Source: Pukyongia sp963768085 | Lineage (GTDB): Bacteria > Bacteroidota > Bacteroidia > Flavobacteriales > Flavobacteriaceae | Length of the DNA: 64,000 nt | Reading direction: 5' to 3' | Assembly (NCBI GenBank): GCA_963768085.1 | Contig: CAVYGO010000003.1 | Location: forward strand, 1,426,001-1,490,000 | In this document: positions 1-8,717 of the stretch, piece by piece | Layout: each line of letters begins with the position of its first letter | How positions within the stretch are numbered: position 1 is the first letter of the stretch | Program-made: the position numbers and the translations under genes | Notes under the pieces: generated by a model | What the model saw: only the letters and a program-made list of their open reading frames with translations | Told to the model about the DNA's origin: nothing | Database searches by the model: none

Positions 1-24
1 TTAAATGATACAAAATGGCTCACG

Positions 25-1152
25 TTATTCCAGAACGTGAATATTTTTCTCTTTGCAGATTTTCTTGAGTTCTTCGGGCCATATTGAAACTGTAACCTCT
101 CCAAGATGAGCGGTTCTAAGCAGGTACATATAGGTTCTCGCCTGGCCGATACCACCGCCAATACTTAACGGAATTTCATCGTTTAGAATAGCTTTGTGAT
201 ATGGAAGTTCGAGGAAATCTGATTGTCCGGACAATTCCAACTGTGCTCTCATGGTCTCTTTGGTTACCCTAATTCCCATGGAAGAGAGTTCGTGTCTTCG
301 TTTGGTGACCGGGTTCCAAACCAGGATATCTCCGTTCAGGCCGTAATACTGTTCACCATTTTTCATAACTGTTGGCGTGATCCAGTCGTCATAATCGGCA
401 GCACGCATTTCATGTGGATATCCGTCTTTGAGCACGGAACCAATGCCGATGATAAATACGGCATGATGCTCCTGGATAAGTTTTGTTTCACGCTGTTTAC
501 GAGGTAAGTCCGGATACATGTCCAGGATCTCTTCAGCATGGAAAAACTTCAGTTCTTCAGGGATATCAGGGTATCGCGGATCATTCAGTTCGGGAAATTT
601 CTCTTTGATCATGACTCCGGCTCCATGGATCACTTTCCAGATCTTCCGAACGGTATCTTTGAGATACTCCAGATTTCTATCGCTGTCATCAATTCTTTTT
701 TCCCAGTCCCATTGGTCTACATAGGCGGAATGATCGTGATCGAGGAAATAATCTTTTCGAATTGCACGCATATCCGTGTTAATACCTTGTCCTACTTCAC
801 ATTCGAATTGAGCCAGGGCCATTCGCTTCCACTTTGTAGCAGCCTGAACGATTTGGGCCTCCATGCGTTTTGGTAGGCCTAAACCAGCGGGAAATTCCAC
901 GGGGGTCCTGGATCCATCCCTGTCCAGATAGTCATTTACACCACTATCCTTGCTAACAATAAGAGGCACCTGAACCAATTGGATATTGAGTGCTTCCGCC
1001 ATTCCTTTTTCAATGTATTCCTTAACCAGGTACAGGGCTTCCATTCGCTTGAGAGGAGAAAGGAGGGGTGAATAACCTGTGGGAAGGATTTTGCTTACTT
1101 CTTCATAGGTGCTTATTCCGGGTCCTGCTAAGTCTTTTTGTTTAACATCCAT
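25..1152 (-). CDS. asnA: Aspartate-ammonia ligase AsnA
   Basis: Makes asparagine from aspartate, ammonia and ATP in the cytoplasm (AMP-forming, ammonia-dependent). The 375-aa product has the class II aminoacyl-tRNA-synthetase-like fold expected for AsnA: an N-terminal RMEALYLVKEYIE segment, a LGLPKRMEAQIVQAATKWKR segment, and a glycine-rich GGGIGQAR motif near residue 332 in the ATP-binding position. It is longer than the roughly 330-aa enterobacterial enzyme. The gene stands alone, and about 170 bp separate its start from the next gene. A short inverted repeat (TCACGTT/AACGTGA, 20-40) spans the stop codon. Family assignment is firm from conserved blocks; the promoter is not evident. Confidence 0.95.
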   Translation of the reverse strand: MDVKQKDLAGPGISTYEEVSKILPTGYSPLLSPLKRMEALYLVKEYIEKGMAEALNIQLVQVPLIVSKDSGVNDYLDRDGSRTPVEFPAGLGLPKRMEAQIVQAATKWKRMALAQFECEVGQGINTDMRAIRKDYFLDHDHSAYVDQWDWEKRIDDSDRNLEYLKDTVRKIWKVIHGAGVMIKEKFPELNDPRYPDIPEELKFFHAEEILDMYPDLPRKQRETKLIQEHHAVFIIGIGSVLKDGYPHEMRAADYDDWITPTVMKNGEQYYGLNGDILVWNPVTKRRHELSSMGIRVTKETMRAQLELSGQSDFLELPYHKAILNDEIPLSIGGGIGQARTYMYLLRTAHLGEVTVSIWPEELKKICKEKNIHVLE

Positions 1153-1324
1153 GAGATAACGTTTAAGATTTATACTGAATAGAATAATTTCATCTGAAGT
1201 GCCAGTTTACCAGCGACTTCGAGCATAAAAGTATTATTTCCGAAGTAAAAAAAATGTGATAATTATCATGAAGGCAAAATATAATCAGGCTTCAGTACGA
1301 TAAAATAAAAAGAGAACAGAAGAA

Positions 1325-2146
1325 TTAACCGGTAATATGATAACCACCATCCACATGACGAATTTCACCTGTAATCCGACTATTGGGCCTGAATAAGTGC
1401 GCTATTTCATAGGCCAGATCTTCAGGACCGGCATTGCCAAGAGGACTCATCTTATTTGAGGTTTCCACATCTTTATCTGATAATGTGGCATTGCCAGCTT
1501 TACTTCCCATATAGGGTGAAAATCTAATCACATTTGCGCGAATACCATATTGGCGTCCTAACTCATCCGCCAATTCTATGGTTATACGTTCTAAAGCTGC
1601 CTTAGCAATGCTAATGTTCCGATATGGATGAAAAGTTACTTTGGCCGCCGCGATATAACTAAGCGAACAAATTGAAGATCCCGACTTTAGTACATCCTGT
1701 TTTAATAAGTGATGGGTTAATCGAATCAGAGAGTAAGCGGAAACGTCCATGGTATCACAAAATTCTTCTTTGGTTACTTCCAACAGGGGTTTCACTTCTT
1801 TATTTCGTATGGTCTTGTCCATTGCGATTGCATGCAATAGACCGTGCAATTCTATACCATCGGCCCGTAATTTTCGAGCAAAATCATCTAAATTTGCCTC
1901 AAGTGTCACATCCAGCACCTCAGCTTTCGCATCCTCAAGTTGGCTTTCAATAGCACTTACAAAATCTGCGTAGGTTTTAATTAAAAAAGCTTTGGCTTTC
2001 GGAGATAAATTTGGGTGATGTTCACTTACACCCAAACCTGTACAGATTACACGTCCTCCCTGATTTATAATTTCCTTCGCCGCATACATCGCAAGCGAGT
2101 TCTTATCTGCAATACCTGTAATTAAGAATACCTTGTTTTCTAACAT
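1325..2146 (-). CDS. fabI: Enoyl-ACP reductase, FabI-like SDR
   Basis: Short-chain dehydrogenase of the FabI type, which reduces trans-2-enoyl-ACP in the last step of fatty-acid elongation. The 273-aa protein starts with a divergent nucleotide-binding motif (LITGIADKNSLA, residues 8-19). It carries the FabI Tyr-x6-Lys arrangement at Tyr175 and Lys182, with a further Tyr164 as in FabI, and ends with a typical GEIRHVDGGYHITG segment. It lies 33 bp downstream of the FabH-like gene on the same strand, so the two are probably one transcript. The pair carries no ACP or FabD/FabG, so it may be an accessory elongation module rather than the sole housekeeping FabI. An alternative is another enoyl reductase-like SDR. 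Confidence 0.8.
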   Translation of the reverse strand: MLENKVFLITGIADKNSLAMYAAKEIINQGGRVICTGLGVSEHHPNLSPKAKAFLIKTYADFVSAIESQLEDAKAEVLDVTLEANLDDFARKLRADGIELHGLLHAIAMDKTIRNKEVKPLLEVTKEEFCDTMDVSAYSLIRLTHHLLKQDVLKSGSSICSLSYIAAAKVTFHPYRNISIAKAALERITIELADELGRQYGIRANVIRFSPYMGSKAGNATLSDKDVETSNKMSPLGNAGPEDLAYEIAHLFRPNSRITGEIRHVDGGYHITG

Positions 2147-2179
2147 AACATTTATTTATATGAATAACCATTTGTGATT

Positions 2180-3151
2180 TTACCACTTATATAGTGCAGA
2201 CCCCCAAGTCCACCCTGCACCAACTGCGGCAAATAAAAGCATATCACCTTTTTTAAACTCCTTGTTTTTATGAACCTCGTCCAGAATAATCGGGATAGTT
2301 CCTCCCGACGTATTAGCATAACGATCCATATTTGTTTTCACCTTTTCGAAAGGCATACCAATTTTTCTGGCGATCTCCTGGAGTATTTTTATACTGGGTT
2401 GATGAGGTAGAAGGAATTTAATATGCTCTATGGAGAGTTTATTATTACTTAAGATACGGGAGATACAATTCGGAACTACTTCTACAGCTGTCTTAAAAAC
2501 TTCCGGACCATTCATCTGAAAAAAATGCCGCCTGGAACTAATGCTTTTGCCGGATGCAGGTTCTTCAGAGCCCCCTGCCGGTATGGTAAAATGATCCTTT
2601 CCCGTACCGTCCGTATGAAGCAGAAAGTCGATAAACCCTTTATCTTCTTCCGTTTCCGAAAGCACCATCGCCCCTGCACCATCACCAAAGAATACAGCAT
2701 CGCGGCGAGTCCAATCGGTAATATTTGAAAACGTATCGGCTCCAATGACAAGTACGTTTTTATACATTCCGGATTTAATGTACTGAGCTCCGGTAGATGT
2801 TGCAAACAATGCACCCGAGCATACAGCGGATATATCAAAGGCCACCGCGTTTTTAGCTTTCAGTTTCTCCTGTACAAAACAAGCGCATGATGGTGCCAGT
2901 CGGTCTGCAGTAGCTGTCGCTAGAATTATTAAATCAATATCCAGAGGTGATAATCCGGCATCATCAATCGCAATTTGTCCGGCCTTGGCAGCCAGGTCAC
3001 TGGTAGTCTCGCCCTGCGAGATGCGGCGTTCTTTTATTCCTAAATTGGAAAATATCCATTCGTCGTTAGAGCCTACAGATTCAAAGAACTCATTTTTAAC
3101 GATATTTTCGGGTGCATATGACCCTGTTCCTTTAATAAAAGCGTTTGGCAT
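2180..3151 (-). CDS. fabH: 3-oxoacyl-ACP synthase III (KAS III, FabH-like)
   Basis: Condenses an acyl-CoA starter with malonyl-ACP. The 323-aa length is normal for KAS III. The Cys-His-Asn triad is visible as Cys111 (AVCSGALFA), His250 (LLPHQPS) and Asn280 (YANTSGG), and GDGAGAMVL around residue 157 is the usual thiolase-fold loop. It is first in a two-gene minus-strand unit with the FabI-like reductase 33 bp downstream. Because it sits outside a fatty-acid gene cluster it could prime a specialised lipid, but nothing in the sequence fixes the starter unit. A 656-bp gene-free region lies upstream. Confidence 0.85.
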   Translation of the reverse strand: MPNAFIKGTGSYAPENIVKNEFFESVGSNDEWIFSNLGIKERRISQGETTSDLAAKAGQIAIDDAGLSPLDIDLIILATATADRLAPSCACFVQEKLKAKNAVAFDISAVCSGALFATSTGAQYIKSGMYKNVLVIGADTFSNITDWTRRDAVFFGDGAGAMVLSETEEDKGFIDFLLHTDGTGKDHFTIPAGGSEEPASGKSISSRRHFFQMNGPEVFKTAVEVVPNCISRILSNNKLSIEHIKFLLPHQPSIKILQEIARKIGMPFEKVKTNMDRYANTSGGTIPIILDEVHKNKEFKKGDMLLFAAVGAGWTWGSALYKW

Positions 3152-3807
3152 AACTAAAATTTAAGGGATAAAAGTGCAGAAATTTTTTAAGGCTATTTGC
3201 TTTAAATTCAATTACTTAACAATCGATGAGATATTGACAAAAAGCAGGTGTCACAATTTTCATTATGATAATTTAGCTATTGATATTCAACATTAAAAAA
3301 CAGTATTCGTAAATGAGAGTATTTATAATTCGTCGAAATTGAAGTCAATCCTATGATAATTTTGACAATTTTATCCTATAAACGGCAATTTTCAAAAGTT
3401 TCTCAGTTTTTCCGAACTTTTGAATCGATATTTTATACATCGCAAGGTCATGAAAAGGCAAGCAATGAGTAATGGGATATTATTTTTCGATGTATAAAAC
3501 AAAAAGATCTATGTCTTAGTGTATACACTTAATTTTCATCCAAAACCTTAAATATTTGAAGGTTAACGCTTACAAATAGTCGAATTTTCGTAATTTTCAG
3601 TTTCAGATCAATAGGCTAAAAAGGTTTCAATGCATGTATTCTGCCTAAATTATGGCTTTTACAAGTCCTGATGGGTGGATTTAGTTATATGTAGATGTTG
3701 TTTTGATCTACCCAATCTCCCTGATTTCCTACACATTGCGTGGTTATATTATGTACCAAATAGTAAGGTAAATGTTATTTTATGTTACCGTTTGAATAAC
3801 CAGCGAT
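3152..3807. other. Gene-free 656-bp region
   Basis: This very AT-rich stretch separates the divergently transcribed FabH-like gene and the 1068-aa envelope protein. I see no open frame of useful length on either strand and no tRNA-like fold. It holds one clear structure, the 12-bp inverted repeat listed separately, and presumably the promoters of both flanking genes. No perfect TAnnTTTG element stands at a convincing distance from either start. Confidence 0.6.
3431..3499. repeat. 12-bp perfect inverted repeat, arms 45 bp apart
   Basis: The arms TTTTATACATCG (3431-3442) and CGATGTATAAAA (3488-3499) are exact reverse complements. The spacing is too long for a simple operator and there is no T-run, so it is not a terminator. 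It could be a paired protein-binding site or the scar of a small element. Only the symmetry is seen directly; the function is unknown. Confidence 0.6.
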
Positions 3808-6800
3808 ATGAAAAAAATATTACTTATTTCAATTTTATTGCTTCTTGCCTCTGAGCTTCGGGCACAGATGAGCTATGTCGGGAGACAATATGAAAATGGC
3901 AATATTCATTATACAGGTTCTTATTCCGGGGATAAAGAAGCCGGGTTGTGGAAGTATTATCACGAAAACGGACGGTTAAGTGATATCGGAAGGTATTCGA
4001 ACGGGAAGAAATCGGGGGTTTGGAAATACTACTATAAAAATGGTCGATTAAGCTCGGCCGGCACCTATATTGACGGTCAAAAAACGGGTGAATGGAAATA
4101 CTATCTTGAAAACGGAAAGTTGGATCGAATCGGTTTTGGTTCGGAAGGCGAAGTGGAGGAGGAGTCTGGAATTCATATGTCCGACAGAATCGTAACCACT
4201 CCGGTCGACACAAATTCCAATATCAATATCACCCAGGCAAATTTAGACAATCCGGAAGATTATGTTCAATCTTTTCAAGGACCAGCCAGCGAGTTGGTTG
4301 TGGTTTCGAGTCAGTCATCTAACGGGAATATTAACATAGACGACGAATTGAATGAATCCGGATCGAGCACGTCAGAAACAACGTCGGGAGATAATGAAGC
4401 ACTATTAAAGAAACTGAACGAAAAGGAAAAGGCCCTCACTTCAGAAGCGGCGTATTCCGATTATCTCAAAAAAGAACTTAGAGAGCGCTCTAATCGCGTT
4501 CAGAAACTAGAAGCCATTATCGATCTCAATAATGACGCCGCAGGTAAGATAGCGGCCCAGAAAGAAGAAGCTCTTAAAGAAAATCTAAAGAAAGAAGCTG
4601 CTCTTAAAGAAGCCCTGAGAAAAGAAACTGAATTAAAGGATGCTGCCATGAAAGAGACTGCGCTGAAGGAAGCAGCACTCAAGGAAGCAGCCTTAAAGGA
4701 ATTGGCGCTTAAGGAAGCGGCGCTCAAAGAAGCACAATTGAAGGAAGCCGCTCTCAAAGAAACCGCGCTCAAGGAAGCCGCCCTCAAAGAAGCGGCGATG
4801 AAAGAACTTGCACTTAAAGAGGCTGCGCTTAAAGAGATTGCTTTGAAAGAAGCTGCTAAACGGCAGGCGCTCAGAGTGGAAGAAGCAAAACGCGAAGCGG
4901 CAAGAATTGCCGAAGCTGAAAAACAGGCTGCACTTAAAGAAGCGGCATTAAAAGAAGCCGCTAAGATTGAGGCTGCCCGACTGGAAGCGGCTCGTCTTGC
5001 CGAAGCGGAAAAGCAAAAGGCATTGGAAGAAGCTGCCCGTAAAGAGGCTGCCAGGATAATAGCTGCTAAGCAGGAAGCCGCCAGGATCGCAGAAGCTGAA
5101 AAGCAAAAAGCGCTGAAAGAAGCGGCACTCAAAGAAGCCGCTAAGATTGAGGCTGCCCGACTTGAAGCAACTCGCCTTGCCGAAGCGGAAAAGCAAAAGG
5201 CATTGGAAGAAGCTGCCCGTAAAGAGGCTGCCAGGATAATAGCTGCTAAGCAGGAAGCCGCCAGGATCGCAGAAGCCGAAAAGCAAAAAGCACTGAAAGA
5301 AGCGGCACTCAAAGAAGCCGCTAAGATTGAGGCTGCCAGACTTGAAGCGGCTCGTCTTGCCGAAGCGGAAAAGCAAAAGGCGTTAGAAGAAGCTGCCCGT
5401 AAAGAGGCTGCCAGGATAATAGCTGCTAAGCAGGAAGCTGCCTGGATCGCAGAAGCCGAAAAGCAAAAAGCACTGAAAGAAGCGGCACTCAAAGAAGCCG
5501 CTAAGATTGAGGCTGCTAAGCAGGAAGCTGCCAGGATCGCAGAAGCCGAAAAGCAAAAAGCACTGAAAGAAGCGGCACTCAAAGAAGCCGCTAAGATTGA
5601 GGCTGCCAGACTGGAAGCGGCTCGTCTTGCCGAAGCGGAAAAGCAAAAGGCATTAGAAGAAGCTGCACTGAAAGAGGCCGCTAAGATTGAGGCCGCCCGA
5701 CTGGAAGCTGCCAGGATCGCAGAAGCCGAAAAGCAAAAAGCACTTAAAGAAGCGGCATTAAAAGAAGCCGCTAAGATTGAGGCTGCCCGACTGGAAGCGG
5801 CTCGTCTTGCCGAAGCGGAGAAACAAAAAGCGCTGAAAGAGGCAGCCAGGATAGAAGCTGCTAAGCTGGAAGCTGTCAGGATCGCAGAAGCCGAAAAGCA
5901 AAAAACACTGGAAAAGACTGCGAAAAAGGAAGCTGCTAAAATAGCTGAAGCTGAAAAACAAAAATCGCTGAAAGAAGCGGCTAAAATTGAAGCCGCCCGT
6001 CTTGCTGAAGCTGAGAAGCAAAAAGCGCTGAAAGAGGCAGCCAGGATAGAAGCTGCTAAGCTGGAAGCTGTCAGGATCGCAGAAGCCGAAAAGCAAAAAA
6101 CACTGGAAAAGACTGCGAAAAAGGAAGCTGCTAAAATAGCTGAAGCTGAAAAACAAAAATCGCTGAAAGAAGCGGCTAAAATTGAAGCCGACCGTCTTGC
6201 TGAAGCTGAGAAACAAAAAGCTTTAGAAGAAACTGCCAAGTTGGAGGCTGCTAAATTGGAAGCGGCAAAATTGGCTGAAGCAGAGGAGCAGGCTGCCAGA
6301 ATTGAAGCTGAAAAGCAAGCGGCTCTTAAGGCTGCTGCAGAGAAGGAAATTGCCGTAAATGTCATTGAGAAAACACCCGATACTTCTGTTGAACCGGGAC
6401 CGATCATTCACGAAGTACGCAGTGGAGATTACCTCGGTAGGATAGCCGGTAAATACGGGGTTTCGATGAGAGATATCAAGAAATGGAACAATCTTAAGAG
6501 AGACCAGGTAAATGTGGGCCAGAAACTTATTATCAATCCATCCGGCACGCCGGAGGAACCTGTAGTTACTGAAGTTAGTAAGCCTTATGGACCCGTAGTT
6601 GCACGCGGATACTATCGCGATGGTCAGCTGCGTGATATGGGGGTTTACACCGAAGACGGTCAGAAGATCGGTCAGTGGGAATATTATCATAAGAATGGAC
6701 AGATTCGTGAGATTGGAAATTACAGCAGTGGTATGAAGACAGGTGAGTGGAATAACTACTACGAAGATGGAACATTGGAATCTACTGGTGTGTTCACCAA

Positions 6801-7014
6801 TGGCGAACAATCCGGTGTATGGAAATTCTATCATCTCAATGGTGAATTAAAATCGGACGGTACTTATGCCGATGGAAAGATCAACGGAGCGTGGAAGTTC
6901 TATCATGAAAATGGTAATCTAAAAACTTCTGGGACCTATAAGGATTTCAAAAAGACCGGGGAATGGCCGGTGTATGATGAAGAAGGAAATCTCGTAACAA
7001 CGAAATATTACTAA
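3808..7014 (+). CDS. Secreted envelope protein: MORN-like repeats, TolA-like helix, LysM
   Basis: The 1068-aa product has an N-terminal signal peptide (about residues 1-19, ending in Ala-Gln). Four MORN-like/toastrack repeats (G.Y..G...G.WKYY..NG) lie at about 20-110, followed by a polar linker. From about 240 to 850 runs an uninterrupted Ala/Lys/Glu-rich helix made of KEAALKEAA and AEAEKQKALKEAA modules. A LysM domain follows at about 868-912 (HEVRSGDYLGRIAGKYGVS), then a second set of MORN-like repeats to the C terminus. LysM domains bind peptidoglycan and long EAAK-type helices resemble TolA domain II, so a periplasm-spanning role is inferred. No known named homologue is recognised. A perfect terminator follows. 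Confidence 0.85.
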   Translation: MKKILLISILLLLASELRAQMSYVGRQYENGNIHYTGSYSGDKEAGLWKYYHENGRLSDIGRYSNGKKSGVWKYYYKNGRLSSAGTYIDGQKTGEWKYYLENGKLDRIGFGSEGEVEEESGIHMSDRIVTTPVDTNSNINITQANLDNPEDYVQSFQGPASELVVVSSQSSNGNINIDDELNESGSSTSETTSGDNEALLKKLNEKEKALTSEAAYSDYLKKELRERSNRVQKLEAIIDLNNDAAGKIAAQKEEALKENLKKEAALKEALRKETELKDAAMKETALKEAALKEAALKELALKEAALKEAQLKEAALKETALKEAALKEAAMKELALKEAALKEIALKEAAKRQALRVEEAKREAARIAEAEKQAALKEAALKEAAKIEAARLEAARLAEAEKQKALEEAARKEAARIIAAKQEAARIAEAEKQKALKEAALKEAAKIEAARLEATRLAEAEKQKALEEAARKEAARIIAAKQEAARIAEAEKQKALKEAALKEAAKIEAARLEAARLAEAEKQKALEEAARKEAARIIAAKQEAAWIAEAEKQKALKEAALKEAAKIEAAKQEAARIAEAEKQKALKEAALKEAAKIEAARLEAARLAEAEKQKALEEAALKEAAKIEAARLEAARIAEAEKQKALKEAALKEAAKIEAARLEAARLAEAEKQKALKEAARIEAAKLEAVRIAEAEKQKTLEKTAKKEAAKIAEAEKQKSLKEAAKIEAARLAEAEKQKALKEAARIEAAKLEAVRIAEAEKQKTLEKTAKKEAAKIAEAEKQKSLKEAAKIEADRLAEAEKQKALEETAKLEAAKLEAAKLAEAEEQAARIEAEKQAALKAAAEKEIAVNVIEKTPDTSVEPGPIIHEVRSGDYLGRIAGKYGVSMRDIKKWNNLKRDQVNVGQKLIINPSGTPEEPVVTEVSKPYGPVVARGYYRDGQLRDMGVYTEDGQKIGQWEYYHKNGQIREIGNYSSGMKTGEWNNYYEDGTLESTGVFTNGEQSGVWKFYHLNGELKSDGTYADGKINGAWKFYHENGNLKTSGTYKDFKKTGEWPVYDEEGNLVTTKYY
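4961..5500 (+). repeat. Three in-frame 180-bp tandem repeats inside the helical region
   Basis: The string CTAAGATTGA recurs at 4961, 5141, 5321 and 5501, exactly 180 bp apart. The intervening DNA is nearly identical, so the unit is 60 aa. Nucleotide identity beyond what the protein needs points to recent duplication or gene conversion. Further shorter copies follow to about 5820. Confidence 0.85.
5826..6215 (+). repeat. Second in-frame duplication, 195-bp unit
   Basis: GCGCTGAAAGAGGCAGCC occurs at 5830 and again at 6025, and the following ~190 bases are almost identical. This gives two tandem 65-aa units with a different sequence from the 180-bp family. It is a length-changing duplication within the same helix. 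Confidence 0.8.
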
Positions 7015-7048
7015 TCAATACTAATTTCAGTTATTTCAACTGCTAGTT

Positions 7049-7089
7049 AATGCCTTAGCTCGCTTGCAACAGTTCGCTAAGGCATTTTA
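7049..7089 (+). terminator. Rho-independent terminator of the 1068-aa gene
   Basis: An 11-bp perfect stem AATGCCTTAGC/GCTAAGGCATT encloses a 16-nt loop and runs into TTTT. It lies 35 bp after the stop codon. Confidence 0.8.
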
Positions 7090-7159
7090 GTTGTGTAGTG
7101 CGAGAGACTCCACCGAACAATCAGTAATCATCAATTCAAATTACTAAAGAATCCTTATC

Positions 7160-8548
7160 TTGAATATTATGTTATTTAATATAAAACGATCAGCAAACTT
7201 AGCCAGTTTCATTGTTGTCTTATGCTGTTATAACTGCTATGCTCAATTCGGACTTTCTCAGGAAATATCGAATGCTGGCGGTAATGAAATTGGTGCTTTC
7301 GACCTAGATGGTGATTCCGATCTTGATGTGTTAATATGCAGTGATGCTAATGTTGTATGGTATGAAAATTTGGATGGAGAGGGAACGTTTGGACCGCAAC
7401 AAGTTATAAATTTTGGACTATCTAACGGTCGATCCGTTTATGCGGCAGATTTGGATGGAGATCTAGATCTTGACGTTATTTCCGCATCGGCAGGGCCATT
7501 TGGCCAACTTGAATGGTATGAAAATTTAGATGGAAATGGAAATTTTGGAATACCATTTGTAGTTGAATCCTTAACAATTGGGTTGCACTCGGTAATTTTA
7601 ATGGATATGGATGGAGATACTGATATAGACATCCTTTATGCAAAATTCAATTCTGATCGTATAGCCTGGTATGAGAATGTGAATGGAACAGGATTTTCAT
7701 GGATAGATCATGCTATCACAAGTAATGCGGACGGTGCGTATTCTGTTTTTGCAACGGATATTGACGGGGACACAGACATAGATGTGCTATCGGCTTCACA
7801 AAATGATAATAAAATTGCCTGGTATGAAAACACTGATGGCACAGGGAATTTTGGTAGTCAAAACGTTATAACTACCAATGCCATGGAGGCATACGAAGTA
7901 TTTGCCATAGATATTGATGGTGATCTTGATATGGATGTTTTATCAGCCTCTGTTTCCGACAACAAAATTGCGTGGTATGAAAACACTGATGGCCTTGGTA
8001 ACTTTGGAGCAGAGCAAATAATATCGGTTATTGCTATTGGAGCCAGATCGGTACATGCGGCAGATTTCGACGGTGATGATGACATAGATGTTGTATCCGG
8101 TGATTTGGACATTTCAACTGGAGAGGTTAACTGGTATGAAAATCTGGATGGTAATGGTAGTTTTAGTACACCTCAGTTAATTGGACAAAACGAAGGGTAT
8201 TTATTCGTTCGTACCGCTGATATAGATGGAGACACCGATGCAGATATTATCGGGGTAGACCCCTTGGGAGTCTATTGGTATGAAAATTTACATCCGCTGG
8301 GAATTGGCGACTTTACTAAAGCTGATATTTTTGTCTATCCTAATCCTGCCAATGAACAATTAAATATTCGATCCGATGAGCCGTTAGACCGAGTTGAGAT
8401 TTATTCAATATTAGGGCAGAAAGTAAAATCAATTTCAATTCATGGTACTAAGCTTTCCATAGATATGTCGGACTTAACTCAAGGCACCTTCTTTGTGAAT
8501 GTCTATACAAGGAACCTGAATCAAGTATTTCGTATTATTAAAAAATGA
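7160..8548 (+). CDS. T9SS-secreted VCBS/FG-GAP repeat protein
   Basis: This 462-aa extracellular protein has an N-terminal signal peptide (to about residue 29, ..NCYAQ). About seven FG-GAP/VCBS-type blades follow, each with a calcium-binding DxDGDxDxDV loop and a WYENxDG motif, predicted to form a beta-propeller. The last ~75 residues (VYPNPANEQLNI, then YSILGQKVKS, ending KK) are a type A T9SS C-terminal sorting domain, so export would be by the type IX secretion system with surface attachment or release. It stands alone between terminators. Its substrate is unknown; such propellers often bind glycans or act as adhesins. Confidence 0.9.
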   Translation: MNIMLFNIKRSANLASFIVVLCCYNCYAQFGLSQEISNAGGNEIGAFDLDGDSDLDVLICSDANVVWYENLDGEGTFGPQQVINFGLSNGRSVYAADLDGDLDLDVISASAGPFGQLEWYENLDGNGNFGIPFVVESLTIGLHSVILMDMDGDTDIDILYAKFNSDRIAWYENVNGTGFSWIDHAITSNADGAYSVFATDIDGDTDIDVLSASQNDNKIAWYENTDGTGNFGSQNVITTNAMEAYEVFAIDIDGDLDMDVLSASVSDNKIAWYENTDGLGNFGAEQIISVIAIGARSVHAADFDGDDDIDVVSGDLDISTGEVNWYENLDGNGSFSTPQLIGQNEGYLFVRTADIDGDTDADIIGVDPLGVYWYENLHPLGIGDFTKADIFVYPNPANEQLNIRSDEPLDRVEIYSILGQKVKSISIHGTKLSIDMSDLTQGTFFVNVYTRNLNQVFRIIKK

Positions 8549-8588
8549 TATTCTATTATACGAATAATGGAATGTTAACATGAGTGTT

Positions 8589-8680
8589 GTGGAGCCGGAG
8601 AGGACCGAGGGTTAATAAAATGTCCTGTGGACATTTTTAGCGAGGTGCCAGCTTGCCGCGCGGTGTGAGACGACCGACGG
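8589..8680. repeat. Partial tmRNA-end duplicate and 47-bp-repeat-like sequence
   Basis: GTGGAGCCGGAG at 8589-8600 repeats the tmRNA 3' terminus (8717-8728) exactly. From about 8640 the sequence GCGAGGT...TGTGAGACG...ACCGA follows the same framework as the 47-bp tandem repeat at 59 kb. The region is GC-richer than its surroundings and non-coding. The matches are seen by eye only; common origin is inferred. Confidence 0.4.
8617..8638 (+). terminator. Terminator after the VCBS gene
   Basis: The hairpin AAAATGTCC-TGT-GGACATTTT has a 9-bp perfect stem and ends in a T-run. It lies 70 bp after the stop codon. The symmetric A and T tracts could make it work in both directions. Confidence 0.75.
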
Positions 8681-8686
8681 CAGAAC

Positions 8687-8713
8687 GAAAAAAGTCACCC
8701 GAAGGTGACTTTT
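8687..8713 (-). terminator. Terminator of the tmRNA gene
   Basis: On the minus strand, AAAGTCACC-TTCG-GGTGACTTT forms a 9-bp stem with a stable TTCG tetraloop followed by a T-run (the A-run at 8688-8693). It sits a few bases past the tmRNA 3' end. Confidence 0.9.
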
Positions 8714-8717
8714 AGAG

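Noticed and set aside
20..40. Terminator at the end of asnA
   Set aside because: The inverted repeat spans the stop codon itself and no T-run follows on the minus strand within the window.
4500..6407. A 635-codon open frame antisense to the repeat-rich gene
   Set aside because: It exists only because the sense strand repeats GCN, GAA and AAA/AAG codons whose complements contain no stops. The translation is low-complexity Ala/Ser/Phe, and no promoter is visible. The shorter open frames beside it have the same cause.
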